In this document: positions 46,640-55,577 of the stretch, one piece after another | Position numbering within the stretch: the first letter of the stretch is position 1 | How the letters are laid out: the number at the start of each line of letters is the position of its first letter | Source of the DNA: CAZBWP01 sp964630265 | Lineage (GTDB): Bacteria; Pseudomonadota; Alphaproteobacteria; Rhodospirillales; Defluviicoccaceae | Reading direction: 5' to 3' | DNA length: 64,000 nucleotides | Assembly (NCBI GenBank): GCA_964630265.1 | Contig: CAZVRW010000002.1 | Location: 1 to 64,000, forward strand | Notes under the pieces: model-generated | What the model was told of the DNA's origin: nothing | Databases searched by the model: none | Seen by the model: the letters and a program-made list of their open reading frames with translations, nothing else | Program-made: the position numbers and the translations under genes

Positions 46640-48994
46640 ATGTACAAGATCCTCCGCCGCGAAGCGTTTTCCGACACCACCTTCCTCTGGGAGGTGGCCG
46701 CCGCCGATGTCGCCGAGGCGGCCCAGCCCGGCCAGTTCGTGATGCTCCGGCTGCACGACGGCAGCGAGCGCATACCCCTGACCATCGCCGACTATGACCG
46801 CGAGCGCGGCACCATCACCATGGTGGTGCAGGCGCTCGGCAAGACCACCCGCGAGATGCGCGACGGCTACGCCGAAGGCGACACCTTTCTCGACTTCGTC
46901 GGGCCGCTGGGCATGCCGCAGCATGTGAACGGCGTCGGCCACGTCGTCCTGGTCGGTGGCGGTCTCGGGGTCGCCCCGATCTTTCCGCAGCTCCGCGCGT
47001 TCAAGGCGGCGGGCAATCGGACCACGGGCATCATCGGCTTCCGCTCCCGCGATCTGGTGTTCTGGGAGGACCGCTTCGCCGACTGGTGCGACGAGTTGAT
47101 CGTCTGCACCGACGATGGCAGCTACGGGCGTCCCGGCCTGGTGACCGCGGCGCTGAACGACGTGCTCACCGCCGCCGCGCCGGATCTCGTCGTCGCCATC
47201 GGACCGTTGCCGATGATGCGCGCCTGCGCCGAGACCACCCGCCCGTTCGGCGTCAAGACCTCGGTGTCGCTGAATGCGATCATGGTCGACGGCACCGGCA
47301 TGTGCGGTTCCTGCCGGGTCACCGTCGACGGCGAGGTGCGCTTCGCCTGTGTCGACGGCCCGGATTTCGACGCGCACGCGGTCGACTTCCAGGAACTCAC
47401 CACCCGCCAGGCGCGGTTCAAGCCGGAGGAGGCGACGGCCAGCCACGCGCACGACCACGTCTGCAACCTGGAGGCCCAGCTTTTCCGCGACGAGAAGCGC
47501 AACTACAAGAAGCTGACGCAGGTGGCGCCAAACCAGACCGCGATGCCCGAGCGGGATCCGGTGGTGCGCGCCACCAACTTCCAGGAGGTCAATCTCGGCT
47601 ACGATCTCGCGCTGGCGCTGGAGGAGGCCGAGCGCTGCATCCAGTGCAAGAAACCGACCTGCATCGCCGGCTGCCCCGTCTCCATCGACATTCCGCGGTT
47701 CATCCGCCATCTGCTGATCCGCGATCTCGATGGCGCGCTCGCCGTCATCAACGAATCCAACCTGTTTCCTTCGATCTGTGGGCGAGTCTGTCCGCAGGAG
47801 AGCCAGTGCGAGAGCCAGTGCGTGATCGCCCGAAAGATGGAACCGGTGGCGATCGGGCGGCTCGAACGCTTCGTCGGCGACAGCGCGCGGCCGTCGCGGG
47901 CGGTGCCGTCGGCGCGCAACGGGCAGGGCGGGCGCGTCGCCATCATCGGCTCGGGTCCGGCCGGCCTCGCGGCGGCGGGTGATCTCATCCGCCAGGGGAC
48001 GGCGGTGACGGTGTTCGAAGCGCTGCACGTGGTCGGCGGCGTCCTGCGCTATGGCATTCCGGCGTTTCGGCTGCCGCGGGACATCATCGAACGCGAAGTG
48101 CAGCGCCTGAAGGATCTCGGCGTCGAGTTCCGCACCAACAAGGTGGTGGGCAAGACCTACACCATCGATCAGTTGCGCCACGACCAGAACTTCGACGCCG
48201 TGTTCATCGCCGCCGGCGCCGGCGCACCGTCGTTCCTCGGCATTCCCGGCGAGTCCGCCCGCCAGGTGTTCTCGGCGAACGAGTTCCTCACCCGCGTCAA
48301 CCTGATGGGCGGCGACCGCTTTCCCCATGTCGACACACCGCTCGGCGTCGGCCGCAGCGTCGTCGTCATCGGTGCCGGCAACACCGCCATGGACTGTCTG
48401 CGCGTCGCCCGGCGCATCGGCGCCGACAGCGTGCGCTGCGTCTATCGCCGGTCCGAGGCGGAGGCGCCGGCCCGCATCGAGGAGTTGCGTCATGCCAAGG
48501 AGGAGGGGGTGGAGTTCTTCTTCCTGCATGCGCCGGTGGCGATCCTCACGACCGAAGCGGGGGACGTCTATGGCATGACGGTGGAACGCATGGAACTCGG
48601 CGAGCCGGACGAGCGCGGCCGGCGGACGCCGCTGGGAACCGGCGACATCCGCGATCTCGATTGCGACACCGTGATCTCCGCCCTCGGCACCAAGGCCAAT
48701 CCCATCGTCACCCGATCGGCACCGGACCTCGGCGTCAACCGCTGGGGCTACATCGTTGCCGACGAGGCCACCCAGGCCACCAACGTGCCGGGCGTCTTTG
48801 CCGGCGGCGACATCGTTACCGGCGGCGCCACGGTCATTCTGGCGATGGGTGCCGGCCGGCGCGCCGCCAGGGCGATCGCCGCCTATCTGGCCGACCCGGA
48901 CCGGGCTTGGCCGGTCACCGTCACGCCGGAGGCGGCCGCCTCGCCGGCGGCCGTTCCCGAGCGAGCGTCCGAGCAGGCGCTCGCCGCAACCTGA
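46640..48994 (+). CDS. single-chain NfnA-NfnB-type ferredoxin:NADP oxidoreductase
   Basis: A 784-residue fusion of the two subunits of NADH-dependent ferredoxin:NADP+ oxidoreductase (Nfn, also called sulfide dehydrogenase SudBA). Residues about 1-285 are the small FNR-like subunit: FAD site IPLTIADYDR, VGGGLGVAPIFPQLR, and a [2Fe-2S] motif in DGTGMCGSCRVTVDG with Cys222, Cys225 and Cys237. Residues about 310-784 are the GltD-like large subunit: clusters in CIQCKKPTCIAGCPVSID and CGRVCPQESQCESQC, FAD GSGPAGLAAAGDL, NADPH VVVIGAGNTAMDC. It would bifurcate electrons between NAD(H), NADP(H) and ferredoxin. A role in reducing ferredoxin for nitrogenase is inferred from position, 104 bp after nifW. 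The GltD half alone could be mistaken for glutamate synthase. Confidence 0.9.
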   Translation: MYKILRREAFSDTTFLWEVAAADVAEAAQPGQFVMLRLHDGSERIPLTIADYDRERGTITMVVQALGKTTREMRDGYAEGDTFLDFVGPLGMPQHVNGVGHVVLVGGGLGVAPIFPQLRAFKAAGNRTTGIIGFRSRDLVFWEDRFADWCDELIVCTDDGSYGRPGLVTAALNDVLTAAAPDLVVAIGPLPMMRACAETTRPFGVKTSVSLNAIMVDGTGMCGSCRVTVDGEVRFACVDGPDFDAHAVDFQELTTRQARFKPEEATASHAHDHVCNLEAQLFRDEKRNYKKLTQVAPNQTAMPERDPVVRATNFQEVNLGYDLALALEEAERCIQCKKPTCIAGCPVSIDIPRFIRHLLIRDLDGALAVINESNLFPSICGRVCPQESQCESQCVIARKMEPVAIGRLERFVGDSARPSRAVPSARNGQGGRVAIIGSGPAGLAAAGDLIRQGTAVTVFEALHVVGGVLRYGIPAFRLPRDIIEREVQRLKDLGVEFRTNKVVGKTYTIDQLRHDQNFDAVFIAAGAGAPSFLGIPGESARQVFSANEFLTRVNLMGGDRFPHVDTPLGVGRSVVVIGAGNTAMDCLRVARRIGADSVRCVYRRSEAEAPARIEELRHAKEEGVEFFFLHAPVAILTTEAGDVYGMTVERMELGEPDERGRRTPLGTGDIRDLDCDTVISALGTKANPIVTRSAPDLGVNRWGYIVADEATQATNVPGVFAGGDIVTGGATVILAMGAGRRAARAIAAYLADPDRAWPVTVTPEAAASPAAVPERASEQALAAT

Positions 48995-49008
48995 TGGGGA
49001 GATCCGCG

Positions 49009-49641
49009 ATGCTGTGTCCGAAATGCCGTCGTCCGCTCGAAGGTGACGAGGCGTACATTTGCTGTGGGACGTCGACGCTCGAGTGGCGCTGCACCGCCTG
49101 CCACAAGGTCAGCGAAGGCTTCGCCTTTCCCTACGGTCGCTGCCCGCTGTGCGGTGGCGGCCTGGAGGTGCTGGATCCGCGATCCATCGGCGATGCCCCG
49201 GCGCTCGATGCGGTGCGGGCCGCGTTCGAGATCGAACTCGGCGGTCGCGCCTTCTACGACCGGGCCGCGACCGAGGCCGACCATCCGCTGATGCGCGACG
49301 TCTTCGCCCGGCTCGCCGCCATGGAGGCGGAGCACATGGATATCCTGTCGCGCCGCTATCACCTCGCGGTGCCGGCGACGTCGGCGGACTTCGCCGTCGA
49401 GCGGGCCGCCATCTTCGCCGGCATCGAGAGTCGACCGAACGATCCCGCGAACCTGTTCCGCATCGCCATCGCCTGTGAGGAGCGTGCCGCGGCGTTCTTC
49501 AGCGCGCAGACGGAGCAGGTACCGGCGGACTCGTCAGCCTACGAGCTCTATCGCGAGCTGGCCGCGGAAGAGCGCGAACACGCGGCGCTTCTGGCGACGG
49601 AACTTGAGCGCTGGCAGAGCGGCAAGCCCGGTCTGCTCTGA
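49009..49641 (+). CDS. rubrerythrin-like di-iron protein with N-terminal zinc ribbon
   Basis: A 210-residue protein with two CxxC pairs at the N-terminus (LCPKCRRPLEG, WRCTACHKVSEG and RCPLCGGGLEVLD) and a ferritin-like four-helix domain from about residue 65. Candidate iron ligands are in FEIELGGRAFYDRA, MEAEHMDILSRRY, CEERAAAFF and AAEEREHAALLATEL. Related rubrerythrins detoxify peroxide or oxygen in anaerobes. The order is inverted compared with classical rubrerythrin, whose rubredoxin domain is C-terminal. GGGGAG lies before the ATG at 49009; an ATG at 48994 directly abuts the previous gene. Coupling to the nif island suggests protection of nitrogenase proteins from oxygen. Confidence 0.85.
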   Translation: MLCPKCRRPLEGDEAYICCGTSTLEWRCTACHKVSEGFAFPYGRCPLCGGGLEVLDPRSIGDAPALDAVRAAFEIELGGRAFYDRAATEADHPLMRDVFARLAAMEAEHMDILSRRYHLAVPATSADFAVERAAIFAGIESRPNDPANLFRIAIACEERAAAFFSAQTEQVPADSSAYELYRELAAEEREHAALLATELERWQSGKPGLL

Positions 49642-49981
49642 TCCCGGCGCAGTGGTCCGCGGCGGCCGAGCCGCCCGTGGGCCTTCGCGGGACGGCGGTC
49701 TCCGCCCGGTGACCGCCGTCCCGCCTTTCTGTTTCGCCTCCCACCCAACATCGCAGCGCTTCTTCTCCAAACGGACGGGTCGCAACACCCTCTTGCAGGA
49801 GGGCGCGTCTGCGGCTATGATTTGCAATTAATGGTAAATTTTGGTTGTTTTTGAGACGCAAGCTTTCGCCCTGTTTCGGTTCCTCGCAAGCAAACGCTAA
49901 GCTGCCGGCCGCTGGGGCACGGTGGCGCCGTGATGTCGTCGGGACGCAAAGCCTTTCGGGTCGCTATCTGGGAGCTCTCCT
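49642..49981. other. boundary between nif island and contractile injection system
   Basis: This 340-bp gap contains a strong terminator (49687-49734). From about 49810 to 49900 the base composition becomes AT-rich for the window, a likely promoter region for the injection-system genes, though I cannot name -35/-10 boxes with confidence. No sigma-54 or NifA site is present. Confidence 0.6.
49687..49734 (+). terminator. Rho-independent terminator of the nif island
   Basis: A perfect 14-bp stem (GCGGGACGGCGGTC at 49687-49700 with GACCGCCGTCCCGC at 49711-49724) encloses a ten-base loop and is followed by CTTTCTGTTT. It lies 46 bp after the rubrerythrin-like gene. Confidence 0.9.
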
Positions 49982-51892
49982 ATGACCACTCCGCTCACCC
50001 CTGGTGTCTATGTCCGTGAAGCGCCGGGCGGCGCCCGCAGCATCGAGGCGGCGCCGACCGCGGTGACCATCTTCGTCGGCGAGACCGAACGCGGCCCGGT
50101 CGGCCCGACATCGATCACCAGCCCGCTCCAGTATCAACGGCTGTTCGGTGGCTTCCGGCGCGACGACGCGACCACGACCACGGCGCAGTTGTTCATGCCC
50201 TATGCCGTCCGCGGCTTTTTCGAGAACGGCGGGCCGCGCGCCTACGTCTTCCGCTTGGTGAGTGGTACCGCGGCCACCGCGACCCGGTCCGTGACCGGCG
50301 TCCAGTTCGCCGGCATCGGCGTCACCGACGGCGCCACGACCGCGCGCATCGAGGCGCGGATGTTCGGCGTCCCCGGCACCATGATCCGCCTGCAGATCAC
50401 CGACGCGACCAGCGCCAATGCGGCGGAGTTCAACCTGGCCGTCGAGGTGTCCAGCGACGACGGCGCGACCTTCGCCCCTCGCGCGACGACGCCCTTGTAT
50501 GAGAACCTGACGGCCGTGCCGGGCTCTCCCAACAACGTCCTCACCCGGCTGGCCGCCGACCCCGACATCGCCTGGAATGGCCCGCCGATCCGGCCCAACA
50601 ACGCCGCCGATCAACGCCTGCAGATCAGCGGCGCGGCGCCGACGGCGACACTGCAGGCGGCGGCGCCGGGGATCTGGGCGACGCGGCTGCGCATCGCCGT
50701 CGATAACGCCACCGATGGCGATCCCAACCGCTTCAACCTCATCGTCTTCTATCAGGCGCCGGGCGAGACCGCGCACGCCGAGGTCGAGCGCTTCGAGGGC
50801 CTGTCGGCCGATGCCTCGGACGAGAAGTACCTCGTCGACCAACTCGCCCGCTCGGCCTTTCTGCGCTGGGGCGGCACGCCGCTGCGGGCCGAAAACGTCG
50901 GCAATCCTGCTGCGATCCCGCCGGGGGTCCCCTTGGACGGCACCAGCGGAACGTCCGACATCCCCGGCAGTACCGGCACCGGTGGCGACGCCACCTTCGG
51001 GGCCGCCAACTATAACGCGGCGTTGCGCCGCGGTCTCGACGGCGTCGAGGACGCGGCCCTCATCGTCTGCGCCTCGGACGGCATGTTGAATGCCGCCACC
51101 GAGGCCGAGCACAACGGCCTGATCAACGCCGTCCTGGGCTATGTGGAGATTAGGCCGCAGCGCGACCTGTTTCTCGTCGCCGATGCGCCGCGCTCGACGG
51201 CCGCGAACGATCCGGTGGCCAACGCGGTGACGGCGGCGCGCACCGGCATCAATGCCTCCGATCATCTGGGGCTCTACTGGCCGAGGATCGTCATCAACGA
51301 CCCGGTCGGGGTGGGGCGCAATCCGACGCGGGCGGTGCCGGCGGCCGGCCACATCGCCGGGCTCTATGGTCGGACGGATGGGCGCCGCGGCGTCTGGAAG
51401 GTGGCGGCCGGCATCGGCGCCACGGTGACGGGCGCGGTCGGGCTCGACTTCAATGTTCTCGACCAGCACCAGGACCGGATGAACCCGCACGGCCTCAACG
51501 CGCTCCGCACCATCCCCGGCGCCGGCCGGGTGGCGTGGGGCGGGCGGACCCGGCGGCCGACCACCGAATGGCGCTACATCAACGTCCGCCGCACCGCCAT
51601 GTTCCTGCGCAAGTCCATCTACAACGGCATCCAGTGGGCGGTGTTCGAGGGCAACGACGAACGCCTCTGGGCGGCGCTGCGGCAGACCATCGGCGCCTTC
51701 ATGGAGGCGCAGTTCCGCAACGGCGCCTTTGCCGGCGCCACCAGCCGGGATGCCTATTTCGTCAAATGCGATTCCGACACGACAACGCCCGATGACCAAG
51801 CCGCCGGCATCGTCAACGTGCAGGTCGGCTTCGCGCCGCTGCGGCCCGCCGAGTTCGTCATCGTCACCTTGAGCCAGAAGACCAGCAGCTAG
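49982..51892 (+). CDS. contractile sheath protein
   Basis: A 636-residue tail-sheath family protein (Afp2-4/Pvc2-4 type), the contracting outer tube of the injection machine. The start TPLTPGVYVREAPGGARSIE and the block FVGETERGPVGPTSITSP are the family's N-terminal handshake region; the C-terminal domain has TEWRYINVRRTAMFLRKSI and the end matches sheath proteins. Only one sheath gene is present in the window, while Afp and PVC have three. GGGAGCTC precedes the ATG. It is first in a tightly packed operon. Confidence 0.95.
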   Translation: MTTPLTPGVYVREAPGGARSIEAAPTAVTIFVGETERGPVGPTSITSPLQYQRLFGGFRRDDATTTTAQLFMPYAVRGFFENGGPRAYVFRLVSGTAATATRSVTGVQFAGIGVTDGATTARIEARMFGVPGTMIRLQITDATSANAAEFNLAVEVSSDDGATFAPRATTPLYENLTAVPGSPNNVLTRLAADPDIAWNGPPIRPNNAADQRLQISGAAPTATLQAAAPGIWATRLRIAVDNATDGDPNRFNLIVFYQAPGETAHAEVERFEGLSADASDEKYLVDQLARSAFLRWGGTPLRAENVGNPAAIPPGVPLDGTSGTSDIPGSTGTGGDATFGAANYNAALRRGLDGVEDAALIVCASDGMLNAATEAEHNGLINAVLGYVEIRPQRDLFLVADAPRSTAANDPVANAVTAARTGINASDHLGLYWPRIVINDPVGVGRNPTRAVPAAGHIAGLYGRTDGRRGVWKVAAGIGATVTGAVGLDFNVLDQHQDRMNPHGLNALRTIPGAGRVAWGGRTRRPTTEWRYINVRRTAMFLRKSIYNGIQWAVFEGNDERLWAALRQTIGAFMEAQFRNGAFAGATSRDAYFVKCDSDTTTPDDQAAGIVNVQVGFAPLRPAEFVIVTLSQKTSS

Positions 51893-51908
51893 CGGGGAGG
51901 GCCGATCC

Positions 51909-52409
51909 ATGCCGATGTTCAACGTCAACGCGCACCGCATCGACCCCTACAAGAACTTCCGCTTCCGGGTGAGTTGGGACAACACCACGGTGGCGGCGCT
52001 TTCGAAAATGTCGGCGGTCAAGAAGATGACCGAGGCGATCGAGTGGCGCGCCGCCGCCGACGGCGGCATCGTCCGCAAGCTGCCCGGGCGGACCAAGTTC
52101 GAGCCGATCACCTTCGAGGCCGGGCTGACCCATGATCAGCAGTTTCTCACCTGGGCCAACCAGGTGAACAACCCGGCGGGCGAGGCCGCCAACTCGCCGT
52201 TGAACTATCGCAAGGACGTCCGGGTGGAAGTGCTCAACATGCAGAACGAGCCGGTGATGGCCTTCAACCTGATCCGGGCGTGGGCGAGCGAGTTCCAGGC
52301 GCTGCCGGAGATGGACGCCAACGCCAACGCCATCGCCATTCAGACGCTGAAGGTCGAGTACGAGAATTTCGTTCTCGACGACGGCTTGGTCGAACCCGCC
52401 GAAAGCTGA
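51909..52409 (+). CDS. inner tube protein (T4 gp19-like)
   Basis: A 166-residue tube protein (Afp1/Pvc1-like), forming the inner channel through which payload passes. DPYKNFRFRVSWDNTTVA, the IEWRAAADGG stretch and the ending LKVEYENFVLDDG are typical of this tail-tube family. It follows the sheath gene by 16 bp. Only one tube gene is visible. Confidence 0.94.
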   Translation: MPMFNVNAHRIDPYKNFRFRVSWDNTTVAALSKMSAVKKMTEAIEWRAAADGGIVRKLPGRTKFEPITFEAGLTHDQQFLTWANQVNNPAGEAANSPLNYRKDVRVEVLNMQNEPVMAFNLIRAWASEFQALPEMDANANAIAIQTLKVEYENFVLDDGLVEPAES

Positions 52410-52424
52410 TGCGGCGGATCGGGA

Positions 52425-53198
52425 ATGCCCGGACGCGCGCTGACCGAAGCCGATCTCACCGGCCGCGACGAACTCGGCTTTCTCGGTCCGGGCGGACCGG
52501 TCAGTCGGCTCATCGCTCTCGGCGCGCGCGGTGATCGCCGGGAAGAACAGCGACTGCGGGCGCTGCCGCTCGCGGCGTGGGAGAGTGAAGTGCTGGGTTT
52601 GCGCCAAGCCACCATCGGCCCGAACGTCGAGGCGGAACTCGGTTGCCCCGCGTGCGACACCGACAACCTGCTGATCTTCGCCATCGCCGATTTGCCGCGG
52701 GCGACTGCCCCGGCTGCCGACGCGCCCCCCGAGGCGCCTTCCGAAGCACCCCCTGAGGTGGCGCTGCGGTCGCTGACGGCGGGGGACGTTGCCGACCTGG
52801 AGGCGTCGGGGCGCACCGGCGCGGCGGCGCTTGCCTTTCTGCTCGCGCGGGCCGGCGGACTGGACGAGACCGCGGCAACGGCCCGGCTCGCCGGCCCCGA
52901 CGGCCCAGCATTGACCGCGGCGCTGGAGGGGGCCGCCGCCGGTCTCGGCCTCGACCTCGCCACCCGCTGCGTCGAGTGTGGGGCCGACATTACCGCCCCC
53001 TTCGACGTGGCCGCCTTCGTCGCTGCCGAGCTGGCCGGGCGTGCCGAACGGTTGCTCGACGAGATTCACCTCATCGCCGCCACCTACCATTGGTCGGAGG
53101 CGGAGATCCTGGATCTCCCCTATCCGCGGCGGCAGACCTACGTCGCCCGGATCCTGCGCGCGCGGGCGCTCCCGCACAGTCTCGGCGCCGTCGCCTGA
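52425..53198 (+). CDS. T4 Gp26-like baseplate protein with CxxC pairs
   Basis: A 257-residue protein placed where contractile injection systems encode a Gp26-like baseplate component. Two CxxC pairs (ELGCPACDTDN and TRCVECGADIT) suggest a zinc site linking two halves, separated by a Pro/Ala-rich segment. The C-terminal DEIHLIAATYHWSEAEILDLPYPRRQTYV is the most conserved part. The ATG at 52425 has a weak ribosome site. Identity rests on the pattern and position. Confidence 0.7.
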   Translation: MPGRALTEADLTGRDELGFLGPGGPVSRLIALGARGDRREEQRLRALPLAAWESEVLGLRQATIGPNVEAELGCPACDTDNLLIFAIADLPRATAPAADAPPEAPSEAPPEVALRSLTAGDVADLEASGRTGAAALAFLLARAGGLDETAATARLAGPDGPALTAALEGAAAGLGLDLATRCVECGADITAPFDVAAFVAAELAGRAERLLDEIHLIAATYHWSEAEILDLPYPRRQTYVARILRARALPHSLGAVA

Positions 53199-53204
53199 GG
53201 CGTC

Positions 53205-54404
53205 ATGGGACCGCGTCTCGCACGGCTGATCGGAGAGCCCGTCGCGGCGACGGCGAGGCAGGACGCCCGCCGGCTGGCGGAACCGCGGCCGGCGGGCGCG
53301 GCGCGCGACCGGGTCGCCAATGACCGGGCCGCCAGTAAGGGCGCGGCAACGGCAGCGCCCCTCGGCCTCGCCGGCGCCGCAGCGGACGGGCCGATGGCCA
53401 CGCCGCCACCGACACCAGCCGCACCGTCGACAGCCCCCGTCGGCCGGTCACGGACAGTGCCGTCGGTCTCGCGCCCGGCGGCACCGTTTTCGCATCCCGG
53501 ACGCTCACGGGCGCCGGGAGACCAATCTGTCCAGCTGACGCCATCCGACCGCGATCCGGCACCGGATCGGTTGGCCGGGGCGGCGCCTGACCGTGCGTCG
53601 GGCGGACCGGGCGGAGCGCCGCGCGCCCGTCGCCGCGTGCGGCTCGGTGACCTCGCGGCCGAGGCGCGGCTGAGCTCACCGCCGGCCGCACCGCCGCCCG
53701 CATCGCCGCCCGCACCGCCGCCCGCAATCGTCACGCCGCGAACCATCATCGCGCCGACGCCGCCGGCGGCCGGCCCGGCCATCCATGCGGCGCCCGGGCG
53801 CGGGGCCGCCGCCGCCCGACCGTCGGCGTCGGCAGCGGTCGCGCCGCCCAACCCGTCGCCGCCCACCCCGCGGCCGTCTGCCGAAACGCCGCCCGGCGGT
53901 GAGGCTGCCGGCGGTCTCGCGTCCGGAGGCACCCCCGCGGCTCCGGCGGAGCCCCGCGGTGTCCGTTCCCTCGTTGCGCCGGGGGGCGATCAGGCGGTTG
54001 CCAGGGCGGTGCCGCCGGAGGCCGCGGCGGTCACCCGGGCGCCCACGGCGGACGCCGCCACGCCGCCGCCCGAGCGGGGTCCGGGCCGGCGGCCGGATGG
54101 CGGGCCGGATGGGGGGCCGGATGGGGGGCCGGACGGAGAACCTGACCGGGAGCTGGATCGGGAGTTGGGGCCGGCGCTGGAGTGGGCGCTGCGGGGGGCG
54201 GTGCGGCCGCGCCCCGACCAGCCGGCGGGATTACCCGTCGCGGCGCACGCGGCCGGCCTCGCCGCCGACCGTCCACCCTCGGTCCGCGTCGAAATCGGCA
54301 AGATCACGGTGGCGAGCCGAACCGAGGGCGGTGCCACGCGGCCGCCGGCACGCCGGCGTGCGCCGCGCCGCCATGCCATTCCGCTGGGCGGTGGAGGGGC
54401 CTAG
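53205..54404 (+). CDS. Pro/Ala/Gly-rich protein of the injection-system operon
   Basis: A 399-residue protein of very low complexity, dominated by Pro, Ala, Gly and Arg and predicted to be disordered. It contains a 12-bp tandem repeat encoding PDGG. Near the C-terminus lies the only structured-looking segment, VRVEIGKITVASR, which resembles a short IGxIxV motif found in proteins of other injection systems. The coding frame is supported by its tight fit (6 bp after one gene, 3 bp before the next) rather than by homology. The ATG at 53205 is chosen. It may be a linker, a length-control or cargo-binding protein; I do not assign a function. Confidence 0.6.
   Translation: MGPRLARLIGEPVAATARQDARRLAEPRPAGAARDRVANDRAASKGAATAAPLGLAGAAADGPMATPPPTPAAPSTAPVGRSRTVPSVSRPAAPFSHPGRSRAPGDQSVQLTPSDRDPAPDRLAGAAPDRASGGPGGAPRARRRVRLGDLAAEARLSSPPAAPPPASPPAPPPAIVTPRTIIAPTPPAAGPAIHAAPGRGAAAARPSASAAVAPPNPSPPTPRPSAETPPGGEAAGGLASGGTPAAPAEPRGVRSLVAPGGDQAVARAVPPEAAAVTRAPTADAATPPPERGPGRRPDGGPDGGPDGGPDGEPDRELDRELGPALEWALRGAVRPRPDQPAGLPVAAHAAGLAADRPPSVRVEIGKITVASRTEGGATRPPARRRAPRRHAIPLGGGGA
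54091..54138 (+). repeat. four tandem copies of a 12-bp unit within the disordered protein gene
   Basis: Units of GGCCGGATGGGG or close variants start at 54091, 54103, 54115 and 54127. In the gene's frame they encode repeated PDG(G/E), so the number of units can change without a frameshift. Confidence 0.85.
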
Positions 54405-54407
54405 GCG

Positions 54408-55577
54408 ATGGCGCGCTTTGCCAACCTGCACGACGCCGGCGCGGCCGTGGCCAGTCATATCCGCCGCAATCTCAACCCGCCGCTGCAGGACGTCGTCTCG
54501 GCGCCGCCCATCGAGAATCCGGCGACCGCCAGCGAGTCGATCCGCGTGTCGCTGCTGTGGATCACGCCGCAGCCGACCCACCGCAATGATGCGCCGATCA
54601 CCGGGGATGACGGCCAGACGCGGCTGCCGCCGGTGACGCTCTCCGGCTTCTACATGATCACCGCCTATGGCACCACGGGCGCCGGCGAACCGACCCAGGC
54701 GATCAACCGGCTGGGCCAGGCCATTCAGATCGTCGAGACGGCACCGGTTATCGAGTTGCCGCTGGCCGACGATCCGGTGACTCCCGGTTTCGACCCGATC
54801 CCCGGCTCCGGCCGGATGACCACGGTGCTGGTGCCGACCGCCGCCGACCTGATGGAGAAGGTGTTCACGCCGTTGCAGATGCGCCACCGCCCGTGGGCGC
54901 TGATCGAGGTCGGGCCGATCCAGCTCGAGCACCTGGGGGCGCCGCGCCCCGGTCCCGACATCGTCGCCCCGGGTGGCGTACGGCTGGCCGGACCGCGGCC
55001 GATCAGCCGCCCCGCCACCCGGCGGCTGGCACCGGCCCGGCTGCGCGCCGGCGGACGGTTGCGGCTGGACACGGTGGAGGCGGGCACGGCCGGCGAGCTT
55101 CGCCTCGGCGACCAGCGCTTCCGCCTGGTCGACGCGCCGGCAGCGGCGGACGAGATCGCCCGTCCCGACGAGGAAGGGCGGCTGTTCGTGACCTATCCCG
55201 CCGCCGGTGCGGTCGGCGACATCGATGCCGTGCTGACGGCGCCGGGAGGATCCTCCGAGCCGGTGCCGCTGTCGATCACCGCGGCCACACTCGCCGGTGT
55301 CGATGCGCCGGCGGCGCCGCTCGCCCCCGGCGACGATTTGGTGCTCACCGGGGCCGGCCTGGCCACCGCCGACCGGATCTATCTGTGGCCGGACCGGGGG
55401 ATCGCGGCGCCCGCCGAGGTCATCGACCGGGCGCCGGATGCGGTCGCCGCGACGCAACTCACCGTGGCGCGGGCCGGGCTGGACGCGGCGGGGTTGGCCG
55501 GGTTGACCTACCGGGTCGCCGTGCGCATCGGTGCCAACCGCTTCACCCCCTTTGTCATCCTGGAGGTGGCGCCGTGA
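54408..55577 (+). CDS. Pvc16-like tube/sheath cap protein (DUF4255)
   Basis: A 389-residue protein whose N-terminal part (about 1-190) is the DUF4255/Pvc16 fold: NLHDAGAAVASHIRRNLNPPLQ, RVSLLWITPQPTHRND, VTLSGFYMITAYG and MTTVLVPTAADLMEKVFTPL. This family caps the distal end of the tube and stops its growth. The C-terminal half looks like repeated Ig/IPT-type beta domains (for example APLAPGDDLVLTGAGLATAD). Its stop overlaps the start of the ATPase gene (GTGA). Confidence 0.85.
   Translation: MARFANLHDAGAAVASHIRRNLNPPLQDVVSAPPIENPATASESIRVSLLWITPQPTHRNDAPITGDDGQTRLPPVTLSGFYMITAYGTTGAGEPTQAINRLGQAIQIVETAPVIELPLADDPVTPGFDPIPGSGRMTTVLVPTAADLMEKVFTPLQMRHRPWALIEVGPIQLEHLGAPRPGPDIVAPGGVRLAGPRPISRPATRRLAPARLRAGGRLRLDTVEAGTAGELRLGDQRFRLVDAPAAADEIARPDEEGRLFVTYPAAGAVGDIDAVLTAPGGSSEPVPLSITAATLAGVDAPAAPLAPGDDLVLTGAGLATADRIYLWPDRGIAAPAEVIDRAPDAVAATQLTVARAGLDAAGLAGLTYRVAVRIGANRFTPFVILEVAP

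Noticed and set aside
48000..48994. Glutamate synthase small subunit
   Set aside because: The GltD-like half is fused to a ferredoxin-NADP reductase-like half, and no gltB is present; Nfn fits better.
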